DNA from: Limnomonas spitsbergensis
Taxonomy: Eukaryota > Chlorophyta > Chlorophyceae > Chlamydomonadales
Direction of reading: 5' to 3'
DNA length: 64,000 bases
NCBI GenBank assembly: GCA_037349105.1
Contig: JAYJMM010000037.1
Location: forward strand, 2,728,001-2,792,000
Shown: positions 35,310-45,800 of the stretch, piece by piece
How positions within the stretch are numbered: position 1 is the first letter of the stretch
Layout: each line of letters opens with the position of its first letter
Made by a program: the position numbers and the translations under genes
Notes under the pieces: model-generated
Seen by the model: the letters and a program-made list of their open reading frames with translations, nothing else
Database searches by the model: none
What the model was told of the DNA's origin: nothing

Positions 35310-36860
35310 AGGCCTGGCTAAGGCCGTTTAAATACATATGTATTGTAATGAGCGCCTGTGTGGCACTTTGCCAAGTGACCTGTGGTGGTGGAATGTTGCA
35401 ATACTTGTAGCATGCGTCATTTTTCTGTAAGTGAGTGGGTATTGGACCACCTTTGTTGGGCCGCCGGCCGCGGCCACCCTTCCGCTGATTGCCATCAAAC
35501 CTGGAGTGGCCAGACCGGTGGCCCAAGCAGCAGGGCTGGCCGCAACAGGGGCTTGTGGCCGGGGGGCAGTGTAGCTGAAATGTAGCTGATAGCGGTATAC
35601 CACTCACTGGAAAAACTGGCATGCATGTGCCGTATCCACATGGGGTGTTCATGGGATATATGTTATGTGGTTCAAGGTCTGCCAGTCGTGCACATAATGC
35701 GTGCATTGCTTGAGTGTTGTCCTCCTGTCTGTTATGCAGCATGTGCTGTACTACTCTGCATTGCTTACCGTTTTCTGCCTATTTAGCAGCATCCAACATC
35801 CGCTGCTCGTTGTTCACTGTAGTTTCCTGCCATTTTACCACTTCTTTGCCATAGAGCTAAGCACAATGTGGACTACACATCGTGTTGTCTTTATGCCTGT
35901 ATATTTCTCAAATTGCCGTGCTCTGCTCGCCAAAAATGTGCTATCTGCGTGAAGAAAATTTGCGGTATGCTGCTTTCAAAGCAGTGCTGTCTCGCGACCC
36001 ACCAGGTAAGGCAGGAAGCCCATCATTGCAACATGGGCCGTCGCATGCATGAGGTGAGAGCCAAACAGCCAAACCTGTTACCGGTACAACATTACCATGC
36101 ATGAGTTGTGTCACTGACGACAATCTTAGTTTGACGACTTTGCTGCTATCACTTTGTTTTACTTCTCCAATCAACTGTGTATAAACTTGCGACACCGCTG
36201 GATGTACCATAGATTCGATCTGCCTTCCCTCCAAAAATGATTTACTTTAATTTTGCCCTTGCAGGACCAACTGTCAACAAAAACTGAAAAAGGGCAACGT
36301 GTGATTTTAAGACCAAACAGCATTCATACATTACAGCTGTTGTGTAAGTTGCTCATACTGTGTGCTTGCCCTATTCCTCTCACCTGTCCCTGATGATGAC
36401 CGCCTTAGCCTAAACAAATATGCAGCCCATGCTGACGGCATATGGCTTGCCACCTGGGCCGTTGCCATGTACAAAATGAGCATCATGGGCATGTGGTTGA
36501 TGGTGGGGACATGGCTAAGCATAGGCGCTTAAAAACAGTGTAATTCCCAGGCCAGATCTGGGGTACACTCGTCAGAACACCCCCGGACAGCTAATTTAAC
36601 AAATATGTCCACCCTCCTCACACCCACGTCTCCCCGCAGCTCAGACAGGGTCTGCATCCATCAGCTACTGCGCCAAGCCTGCCACCTTGTCGACACTCAG
36701 GGTGGAGGGCAATCAAGAGTGGCTGGCAGTTAAGTGTAAATGCAAAAATGCAACCACATCCCATACAATTTGCCCCATCACTGCTGCTCAAAACCATTTT
36801 TTTGCCAAATGTATTTCTTCTATCCTTCGACGCAGGTATCTCTCCAAGCCCATTTGAGAT
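35310..36860. other. Intergenic DNA, scattered short open frames
   Basis: No supported gene. About 35,470-35,575 is an inverted, diverged copy of the SINE-like repeat followed by GTAGCTGAAATGTAGCTGAT. A minus-strand frame (36,234-36,090, IESMVHPAVSQVYTQLIGEV) and a plus-strand frame near 36,390-36,515 (DDDRLSLNKYAAHADG) look exon-like but lack connecting partners. Confidence 0.3.
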
Positions 36861-37035
36861 GATGCCGACTTTGACCAACACCTGTCGTCAGCCAAACCCA
36901 TTCAAGATGCCGACTTTGACCACCACCTGTCGTCAGCCAAACCCATTCAAGATGCCGACTTTGACCAACACCTGTCGTCAGCCAAGCCCATTCGAGATGC
37001 CGACTTTGACCACCACCTGTCGTCAGCCAAGCCGA
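36860..37035 (+). repeat. 45-bp tandem repeat (about 4 units)
   Basis: Units begin ATGCCGACTTTGACC and contain CACCTGTCGTCAGCCAA. The period of 45 keeps frame, giving 15-residue repeats in two frames (MPTLTNTCRQPNPFK or DADFDQHLSSAKPIQ). The second frame continues to about 37,130 after the repeats. Whether it is translated is unknown. Confidence 0.85.
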
Positions 37036-37635
37036 TAGACGAAGACCATCATCCTCGCCATATCTACGCTATCAATGCTATACCTTTGCGCAGTGTTGAT
37101 GATAGGGGTATGAGGGCTGCCCAGCTTTGGCGGCAAGGCGGATGAGCCGAGCCCGGATACGTCATGTATGCCCTGTCATGAACTAAATCAGCCGCCTGAG
37201 CTGATTGATCTTACAGCCGCATGCTCAACTGGCTCAGCTGCCTGACATGTTTAAAAGCACGCATGCATCATTGAGTAATGCCGACGCGTGGGCCATGTAC
37301 TAGTTCAGGGGGTAGGGTAACAACTAAGGTTAACGGTAACAGGGGAAGTGCTTTCTGGTTCAGGACTCTCAGCAGGCAGCATGGCTTGCGCCGTCGGTAT
37401 GGCCCACAGCATTATTTTAAACGCACCAAACCACCCGTGGGGGTCTGATGAACGGCCAACTTCTAGCCGATTGGGATCAAAGCCTGACTGGCCTGCTGCC
37501 GGTGGTCTAAGCGTCAGAGCAAACTGCCCCCAACGGACATAGGCCTTGGCTCACCTGATTTGTAGGTGAAGCGTGCTTAAGTACACACTGCTGACAGTCC
37601 TGACACGCCTGCCCAATATGAGGCTTTGTTGAGGG

Positions 37636-38049
37636 CTGGTCTTCCCCCCCCTCTTCCTTTTAGTTTCTTCGTTTCTCCCTTCTGAACAGTTAGGCACGCC
37701 CACGCGGCCGAGCTTTGAGCGGGCCCAGAGGTGTAACGTTATTGACCTGCCCAATATGGGCCTTCTCAATTATTAGAGGATGTTCGTCCGGTCAGGTCCC
37801 CAGTATTTGCACAGTCGCTGATGGTCAGGACCTGTTTGCGGTCTGGTCTTCCCCCCCCTCTTCCTTTTAGTTTCTTCGTTTCTCCCTTCTGAACAGTTAG
37901 GCACGCCCACGCGGCCGAGCTTTGAGCGGGCCCAGAGGTGTAACGTTATTGACCTGCCCAATATGGGCCTTCTCAATTATTAGAGGATGTTCGTCCGGTC
38001 AGGTCCCCAGTATTTGCACAGTCGCTGATGGTCAGGACCTGTTTGCGCA
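37636..38049 (+). repeat. Near-perfect 207-bp direct duplication
   Basis: Two adjacent copies start at about 37,636 and 37,843, each running from CTGGTCTTCCCCCCCCTC to GGTCAGGACCTGTTTGCG. Each copy includes an inverted member of the GGCCGCGTGGGCGCC short interspersed repeat. The near-identity suggests a recent event, or an assembly artefact. Confidence 0.9.
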
Positions 38050-38229
38050 TAAGTTGTAGGCAAGTTGTAGGTAAGTTGTAGGATTTTTAAATACCGAGCT
38101 TAACAACAACAGAAAACGTGTTCAGCTGATTCAGATTAGGAGCTTAACCACCCGGTGTAGTTGGGTAGGACAGTGCTGAGTGGCCGCTGGGCAACTCCTT
38201 CACGACAGAATACATACCACGAAATAATG

Positions 38230-38460
38230 CTTGTGTGCCCCTAGAGGCTTTGGCTCAGCCCCCATGGCATGCTGGGCCTTGGAGACCTCATGTTCAAGAG
38301 GTCTGGCCACGTTCTCCTCCAGGATGCCATGGTGACGTCACTCTCCTCCTCACCTATCTATCTGCAGCATCCTACCACCATCATGGGGCTCATGCAGGCT
38401 GTTCGGTGGCCGCGTGGTCATGATGCCGGCCTTCTCCATGTTATTGTAGGCGGATGCGTA
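38230..38460 (-). repeat. Dispersed repeat C, inverted fragment
   Basis: In reverse complement it matches 18,350-18,480 (the blocks GATGCTGCAGATAGATAGGTG, GCATCCTGGA and GGCATGCTG). No coding potential. Confidence 0.45.
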
Positions 38461-38559
38461 TTTTGTGCTGTGCTGTAAGAATAAGAGTGATTGTTTCACC
38501 TACGCCTGACAATAGCAATCCTTGAATTTTGTCCGGGGTCATGCCATGTGTTAATTCAC

Positions 38560-38650
38560 GAGTCGGACTATTCAGGGATTTTACCGCCTTTCTGTTAATG
38601 ACATTACACCTCCGGGCCCTGCTTAAGAAGGCTAGGCCGCGTGGGCACCT
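38560..38650 (+). repeat. Short interspersed repeat, GGCCGCGTGGGC type
   Basis: Contains GGGCCCTGCTTAAGAAGGCT and GGCCGCGTGGGCACC. Related copies are at 12,105-12,170 (+), 37,690 and 37,897 (-), 61,540-61,610 (+) and probably 39,910-39,990 (-). Confidence 0.5.
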
Positions 38651-38689
38651 TTCTGTCAAATCAGTTGCATGTGTCTCAGTATAAACCCG

Positions 38690-39720
38690 TATACGTTACA
38701 GAATGTTGAAAGCCGCGGACCGCGGCAGCTGAGACTAGTAGCTTTACCACGGAGTCTCCGAGACCCTGCATTTAGCCCAGCACCCACGCTTTGTGGGTGA
38801 GCGGAGACATAGTTCATACTTATTCAAATAGGGCTTGCCAGGGGCCTATTGCTCCCGGCAGCGCCTTGTGGCCTTAACTTCGTATCTTTGATGTCAGACA
38901 GACCACTGTAAGCAAGCAATACTGGCCAGTATCCAGGTTACTAGCCTAAGCAAGATAACACGTCAGTACCAACAAAGAGAAGTGAACGCCTGCGGAACAG
39001 GCTAAGTGGAAGAAGTGAGCAGGCTACAGACGACCTCCAGGAAGAGAACCAGACGGCCGATCCAAGGGCCCACGCAACCTGCGGTAAGCCCCCAGATACC
39101 CTGCTGACGAGCAGGCTGATCTGGAGCTATCGTGCAACTAAGGCAGAATAACAGTGCTAGGCTTAGTCCAAGCTCATCTTAACGTGCGCCGCACTCGCGG
39201 CCAGCGATCACCCGCAAGAAGTTTAGAACAGTGCATACCCGCTGCCCCTGCTGAACGCTCGGCCACGTGGGGCTGGTTGGGAATGACTAGGCTCAATTGC
39301 AGCTACCATGCACAGCCTGGGCCATGGTGCAGCCATGCCATCCTCCTATGTGAGGGAGCAGGAACATGGAACCCGGAGGTCTAGTCCTTTTTTTTCCACC
39401 CGCAACAGGTGATCGACGCCGCTGAGTCCGCCCACAGTGGTCCGAACTGTCTAGTCGGAAGAAGTCCCACTGCGGTCTGAAAGTAACCCTCAAGAGTGAA
39501 GATCGGGGGGCGGTACCCACGTAAGGGCCACCCCAGTTAAGCATGTATAGCCAGGGCAGCAGTCCTGAACGGAGGCTGGCTGACCCCCTTTACGGTGTAT
39601 GGCAGTCAGTACAGCCTTATATTACGGCACAGTACCAAGTTGTGAGTAGCGGGCGCCTCTCTAAGGCGCCCTGTTCTAAGTATTTACCATATTATCTCAC
39701 TACAGGAATATGGCGCGACA
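38690..39720. other. ORF-poor, hairpin-rich block of unknown nature
   Basis: Distinct in composition from its surroundings and without long open frames. It holds several perfect short inverted repeats: CACCCAC/GTGGGTG near 38,790, CCTGCT/AGCAGG near 39,100, and GGGCGCC/GGCGCCC near 39,650-39,671. A T8 run at about 39,387-39,394 follows GGAGGTCTAGTCC and could end a Pol III transcript. I could not match it to any known RNA. It may instead be an LTR or element remnant. Confidence 0.3.
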
Positions 39721-40540
39721 CATGGTGTTTTTTTGGCCTTGGATTTTGATGGCAACGGAGGCAGAGGCTTGGACGAGGCTGGGGGGCCACCGCTGGGCAG
39801 CCGTTGTCCCTACTGCTAGATCTGGAGTGTCAGATCCTAGACATGCAAATGCCTTTCAAAAAAACAAAACTTCCACTTTAAGCCAATTTTCCTTTTTCCC
39901 CAACCGGATAGTTAGGTGACCACGCGATGGGCAGGAACCAAAGGTGCAACGTCCTTGACTCGATGCCCAATCGTGGGATACCCAGTGGTCCCAGCATCTT
40001 CAAAAGAAGAATGACAATCATGCTTTCAGAATTCTGAAAGCCTGGCAGCGGAGTAGACATGGACATCTGGCGCTCTGCCATGCATGATGGCTGAATGAAT
40101 GAATCGGATGCATGGACTACCTGTATCCATATACATGCACAGCAGTCATAACTCACAATCAGTCAACGCTGTCATACCGGAAATCAACACTCCTGCAGTC
40201 AGTGTGGACGGGACCACTAAAAGTGTTGACGTTCGAAGCGGGTTGTCCTCCTCCTCATCGCCAACTCCTTAATTCTCGACCCCTTGAGTTACCGCTGACA
40301 ATCATTTGTTTGTTTTAAATTAAACGCCGGGGCTCGCTTCCTCAGCATTTATGCACACGTAATGCCCCTCCAATGCAACCCCTGAACGAGCAAAAGGCTT
40401 CGGGGCGCGACCAAAGGGGCTGATGCTGAACGAATGAAAATCTGGAGCCGTGAGGCGGCTGTGCTTTAGTCAGTCTCCGTTGCTCCTTTGCGACACACGA
40501 CTAGGACTCTTGGGTGTCAGCGTCTCAGCTCCGAGACGCG
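39720..40540. other. Intergenic DNA upstream of the carboxypeptidase gene
   Basis: About 39,905-39,995 is a diverged inverted short interspersed repeat. No open frame is convincing. If the gene begins at 40,541, its promoter would lie at the right end of this stretch; I see no diagnostic promoter motif. Confidence 0.35.
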
Positions 40541-40555
40541 ATGGCGAGCCTGCTG
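40541..40555 (+). other. Possible first coding exon of the carboxypeptidase gene
   Basis: ATGGCGAGCCTGCTG is followed directly by a good donor (GTAAGA) and preceded by GACGCG. It would encode MASLL and end in phase 0. The exons linking it to the secure exon at 42,845 are not resolved, so this is a candidate only. Confidence 0.2.
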
Positions 40556-41129
40556 GTAAGACCATGCCATCTGGCGGAAACCTAGATTCGGCAATTAACA
40601 GGACGTAAATACCGCACCCGGCCCAGCAGCGCATGATGCCCCCCCCCCAATTGCATGCCCATGTGGCGAGGTGCCCCTCCCTCCAAGCCTTGCCGCACCC
40701 CACCACTCTTCCTCTGATGTGCTCATGTCATCCATGGGTATATTTCGAATAAAAATTGAGCAGCACCTCATCTTCCCCCAGATTCTGGTTTGTGCTGATG
40801 AACGACGGAGCTTGCGCGGCCATGCTTGTGCCAGCATGGTCTTGCACGCTGTTTAGTGGTGTACCAAGAGCTTGAGCCTCTCAAAATGGAACCCCACATC
40901 ACTTCCCCATGACCCTTGCCTACTTATCCCTACATCCCATATCCCTAGTCCCCATGCATCCATATGCCTTGCTTCCTCCACACATGACACTCTCAAGTGA
41001 TGCTCGTGGGCCGTGGCATGACATGGGTTGCATACATTCGAATCCGCCCTCCACCCTTATGTTGTCAAGCACATATATATATGGAACCTGCTGGCTGCCC
41101 CCATTTGATCTCTCCCCTTCGACATTGCC

Positions 41130-41440
41130 AGACATACAGCAGCAGCAGCAGCTGCAGCAACGGGTCATCAGCAGCAACAGTGGCAGTGGTAGCAGCGTCG
41201 GCAGCAGAAGCAGTTACAGCAGCAACATCAGCAATATCAGCAGCAATAGCAATGGTAGCAGGGGCAGTAGCAGCAGGAGTAATAGGATACGTTAGTCATG
41301 GCAGCGGTAGCAGAAGCAGCGGTAGCAGCAACAGCACTAGCATTCGTAACAGCACTAGCAACAGCAGAAACTGCACTACAGCCTTAGCAACCGCACTAGC
41401 AACAGCAGAAACAGCACCACAGCAGCAGCAGCATCCATAT
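41130..41440 (+). repeat. Imperfect CAG/AGC trinucleotide tract
   Basis: CAGCAGCAGCAGCTGCAGCA starts a 300-bp region of degraded AGC, AAC and GTAGC triplets. Its 5' part could be a Gln-rich exon start (acceptor TTGCCAG at about 41,130). The rest resembles expansion by slippage. It probably lies in the 5' part of the carboxypeptidase gene. Confidence 0.6.
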
Positions 41441-41993
41441 CAGCATCGGCGTGTTTACTCCCTGGTCACATACCATCTGTGCCCTCCTTTGATATTCTTG
41501 CCTGACTAGTCCCAGTAGCACTGGCATGCCACCTGGTGTCCTCCCCATCCACACTTGTGTGAAGCCGGAAATAGGGAAAGACGGATTGCTGACCGCCGAC
41601 AGCAGTCACAGCAGCAGCCACAGCAACCTCAAGCAGGCCTACACGACGTGATCTTATTTCCGCATTGGACCATGGAGGGACTATCGGGAACAGCCATCAC
41701 TGGGTCGAAGGGGACCAGAGCTGGACCGGCCAGTAGCCTGAGCAGCATAGCTTGCATGGCCAAGCCCTGCCAGCTGAAAGCCGAGTTTAAGCTGAATTGC
41801 AGCTGAAGCACCCCAACCTCTGTATTGCTGCATGGGCCCTCCTGTGCTGCAGCAGGACCTCTGAGGGCATATCCTTTATTAGCCATTCACAGGAAATGCC
41901 GCAAAGGAGCAAAGTCACGTGAATAGCGATCAATCACACTTATAAGAATGGGATGGTCCTTCCCTTTCCTTTTCCCCATCTCGTGTTTGCCAG

Positions 41994-42102
41994 AGGGAGC
42001 TTGCCAGCCACAGGCAGGAGCAGCAGCTATTCTTGAGGCAGGAGGCAGGCGTGCACGGAAGCGCAAAATCGGATGTCATGCGGCGGCCAGATTTCGTCAA
42101 AG
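41994..42102 (+). other. Candidate upstream exon of the carboxypeptidase gene
   Basis: It has a pyrimidine-rich acceptor (CTCGTGTTTGCCAG), then an open frame RELASHRQEQQLFLRQEAGV ending VMRRPDFVK at a GTGGGC donor. It ends with one extra base, whereas the 42,845 exon starts in phase 0 in my model, so either a further exon lies between them or this is not an exon. Confidence 0.25.
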
Positions 42103-42844
42103 GTGGGCTATGCTGTACTGGAGACGATCTGGTCAAATCGGGTTGAGGGTTAAGGATATACCGTATGCGAGTTACCATGCAACGGTATTCCTCACCTCGA
42201 TTCTGTGGAAAGGAAGGTTGGGTGATCCGGCGGCAGCGTGCATGGGGGAGTGAGGTCGCCTACAGCCAGAACCAATAACCTGCTCCCATGCAGCCATGCC
42301 CATGCAACCTAACAGTGCATGGCGTGCTGCAACTTTGCCCTTTGCGCGTACTACCTACGGCCATTCCTGTGTCCAACGTCCTCTCCCTCACGCCCCTGGC
42401 AATATGTTCAGTGCAAATCAGCTACATTTCAGCTACATCACCGCCTGCGGCCAGCAGGGTCTGGTGCTGGAAGCCCTGCTGCTTGAACTTTCACCCGTAG
42501 GAGGCTCAAAGTGTTGTCCCTGTTAGCCTAGCGGTGGCTGAGCAGTGGCCTTTTCATGGTGGTCTGGTGCGCACTTCCAGTAGCGAACTAGCTATGATGT
42601 CCCATATGCATTACAGCCCTGCCCTATATTTGAATTGTCTCGCCTCAGGTTCACGATTTGGCAATTATTTATTTAATATCGGTACCGTCAATTGCTTCAT
42701 TACTGTATGATTCATTGTTTATTTAATGCTTCCCTTGGGCCAAGAAATGGACCAACAATCTGCATTTCCGGCTGAACCTGGCGTTGACAATCGAGGACTA
42801 GTTTGAGTGAGTGCCCCACACCCCTCAACATCATTATTTTTCAG

Positions 42845-45800
42845 GGCAGGCAATTCGAATCCGCTGCATTTGCTGTGCACCCCGCAGTGGGCGCCCAGGA
42901 CAATCTGAGAGTCACCTCAGGCAGCGATGCGGAGGGTCCCTCTCCCCCTCCGAGACGAGTGAACAACGCCCTGCCACCGGCACCCATGCCCAACATCCCA
43001 GGCATTGGGGGCTGCAGGTAAAAGCTGGGCCTGGTTCAGGGTTCAGGGTCTCGGCCAGTTTAGGAATCGGGGGCTGCAAGTGCGGGCCAGGCCCAGCTGT
43101 CTCGTATTAGGGTTCTGTATTTAGGTTCTAGGGCTAGGCACTCAAAAAAGCACTGATGACCACTGGTGACCAAAGTATGAACGGTCGACGGCTGGCGGCC
43201 CAAGGATCAGGGCTTGCCATACCAGCCCCCCCCCTCCGGCCATTAGCTGTGACGTAGTCCAATTACACCTGAATCACCCTAAATATAGTGACACCACTGG
43301 CACCACCCCCTCACTCTTTTGCTGCCAACACAGCGACCCCGAGCATATGTTTGAATTCACGATGTTGATGGAGAGGGTAGCTGAGCCTCTTGCGTCCCCT
43401 GGCCGCATGCCGTGATGCGTCTTCAATGTATCGGAATCATTATTTTGATTTTACCCACCCAATGGCTCTCCAATCTCCGGTGCCGCCCCCCCAGCGACCC
43501 CAAGCACCTCGTGATGGAGAGGGAGCCGCTGCCCCCCCCCCCCTTGGCGCCCTGCCTGCAAGCCATGATCTGTGCGGCAGATTTGTAATTGAATCACCAT
43601 CAAGTTTTCCTTTACACCCTCCAATACCCCTCCTCCTGTAAACCGCCACCTCAGCGACCCCAAGTATCTCATGATGCTAATGGAGAAGGCAGCTGAGCCT
43701 CCCAGGCCAGCGGAAAGGGTAGCGGAGCCCTTGAGACAGCCTTACGCTGCCCCAGCGCCTCACATGCAAACGCTGCCGCAAGGCCCGAGCCGATCCCTGT
43801 ATCAGGATCCGGAGCAGACGGAAGCGCGGAAGGGAGGGGAGGCAGCGAGAGGAGGTGAGGAATGGAGATTGGGTGGGGGGATGACAGGGAGGGTAGGAGA
43901 GGCCTGGACGGCATGTGAGGCAGGTAAGGGAGGGGAGAGGGAGGAGGTAAGGCAGGGAGGGGAGGTAGGGAGGGGATGGGGAGGAGGCAAGGCAGGGAGG
44001 GGAGGTAGGGAGGGGAGGGGGAGGAGGCAAGGCAGGGAGGGGAGGCAGGGAGGGGAGGGGGAGGAGGCAAGGCAGGGAGGGGAGGCAGGGAGGGGAGGGG
44101 GAGGAGGGGATGGGGAGGAGGAGAGGGGGGAAGGGGAGGGGGAGGAGGCAAGGTGGGGAGGCAGGGAGGGGAGGGGGAGGAGGCAAGGAGGGGAGGGGAG
44201 GGGAGGGGAGGGGAGGCAGGGGGTAGGGAGAGGAGGCAAGACCGGGAGGGGAGACAGGGAGGGGAGGCAGGGAGGGGAGGTAGGGAGGGGAGGGGGGGGA
44301 GGGGATGGGAGGCAGGGAGGCAAGGCAGGGAGGCAAGGCAGGGAGGCAAGGCAGGGAGGCAAGGCAGGGAGGCAAGGCAGGGGGGGGAGGCAGGGAGGGG
44401 AGGAGGCAGGGAGGGGAGACAGGGAGGGGAGGCAGGGAGGGAGGCAAGGCAGGGAGGGGAGGCAGGGAGGCAAGGAGGGGAGGCAAGGCAGGGAGGGGAG
44501 ACAGGGAGGGGTGGCAGGGAGGGGAGGCAGGGAGGGGAGGCGAGACAGGGAGGGGAGGCATGGAGGGGAGGCGAGACAGGGAGGGGAGGCATGGAGGGGA
44601 GGCGAGACAGGGAGGGGAGGCAGGGAGGGGAGGCAGGGAGGGGAGGCAGGGAGGGGCGGCAAGGCAGGGAGGCAAAGCAAGGCAGGGAGGGGAGGCAAGG
44701 CATGGAGGAGAGGCAGGGAGGGGAGGCAAGGCTCTGGTATGGGTATGATGTGGCGGATGGACGTGTCGCTCTAGGTCAGAGGTCATGGTTTAGTTTAGAG
44801 CAGTAAACCACCTGACGTAGGCCAATCTGCCTCTAGCCGATGGGGACCAAGCGCGGACGGGCCCCAAGAAGCAGGGCATGCTGCACAAGGCTCCCCCAGC
44901 TGTGTGCCGTGATGTAGCTGAATTGTAGCCGTGATGCTCTGCGAATGACGCATTTCCAATCCGACCCTCTGTCCCACCCATTTACACTCTGAAGTTGCTC
45001 GATACCGGAAGAGGCAGCCCGCTGGAGGAGTTAATGGGCTCCCCAGCAAGCTCTTCAACTTCGGTGCGAACCACGTGCCCGGCTGGCTGCCTGCGGGCCC
45101 TGGGGACGGCAGCCTACCCTACCTGCCGGCCAAGTCTGGCATGAGCATGAAGCTCAGGTATGAGGAAGGAAGGGGTTAAGGGTTTACGCCAGTCGGACAC
45201 TACCTGGAGGACGCAACTCTCACGACTCCAAACAGCTGTCCCCTGAGATTTAGACACAACAAGGCTTGCGGGGGAAGGGCTCTTAGGAGTCTGAGGTGAA
45301 TGCTTTTAGGGCGCTAGCATGTGCATGAAACTAAGATGTTTGATGAAAAAGTGAGTGCATGCCCACCTGGCCGTCTTATAAACCTATCTCCTCGTGATTG
45401 CATGCCCACCTGGCCTCTTAGAACCCGATCTGCTCGTGAGTACGTGCCCACCTGGCTGCTTATAATCAGATCTCCTCGTGAGCACATGCCCACCTGGCAC
45501 CTGGTGTCTTATAACCCGATCTCCTCGTGAGTGCATGCCCACCTGGCCTCTTAGAACCCGATATTTCCGTGAGGGCATGCCCACTTGGCCTCTTAGAACC
45601 CGATCTCCTCGAGAGTACATGCCCACCTGGCCTCTCAGACCCAATTTCTTCGTGAGTGCATGCCCGCCTGGCGTCTTATAACCCGATCTCCTCGTAAGTA
45701 CATGCCCACCTGGCGTCTTAGAACCCGACCTATTTTTGAGTACATGCCCGCCTGACATCTTAGAAACCGACCTCGTCGTGAGTACATGCCCACCTGGCGT

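Noticed and set aside
37440..37500. A hammerhead ribozyme, from CTGATGA near 37,446
   Set aside because: The required GAAA after stem II is missing and no closing stem could be drawn.
43669..44786. Overlapping 344-369-codon Pro/Leu-rich and Gly/Arg-rich frames
   Set aside because: They lie in the purine-only minisatellite of intron B-C and are open on both strands because the repeat lacks T/A-rich stop triplets.
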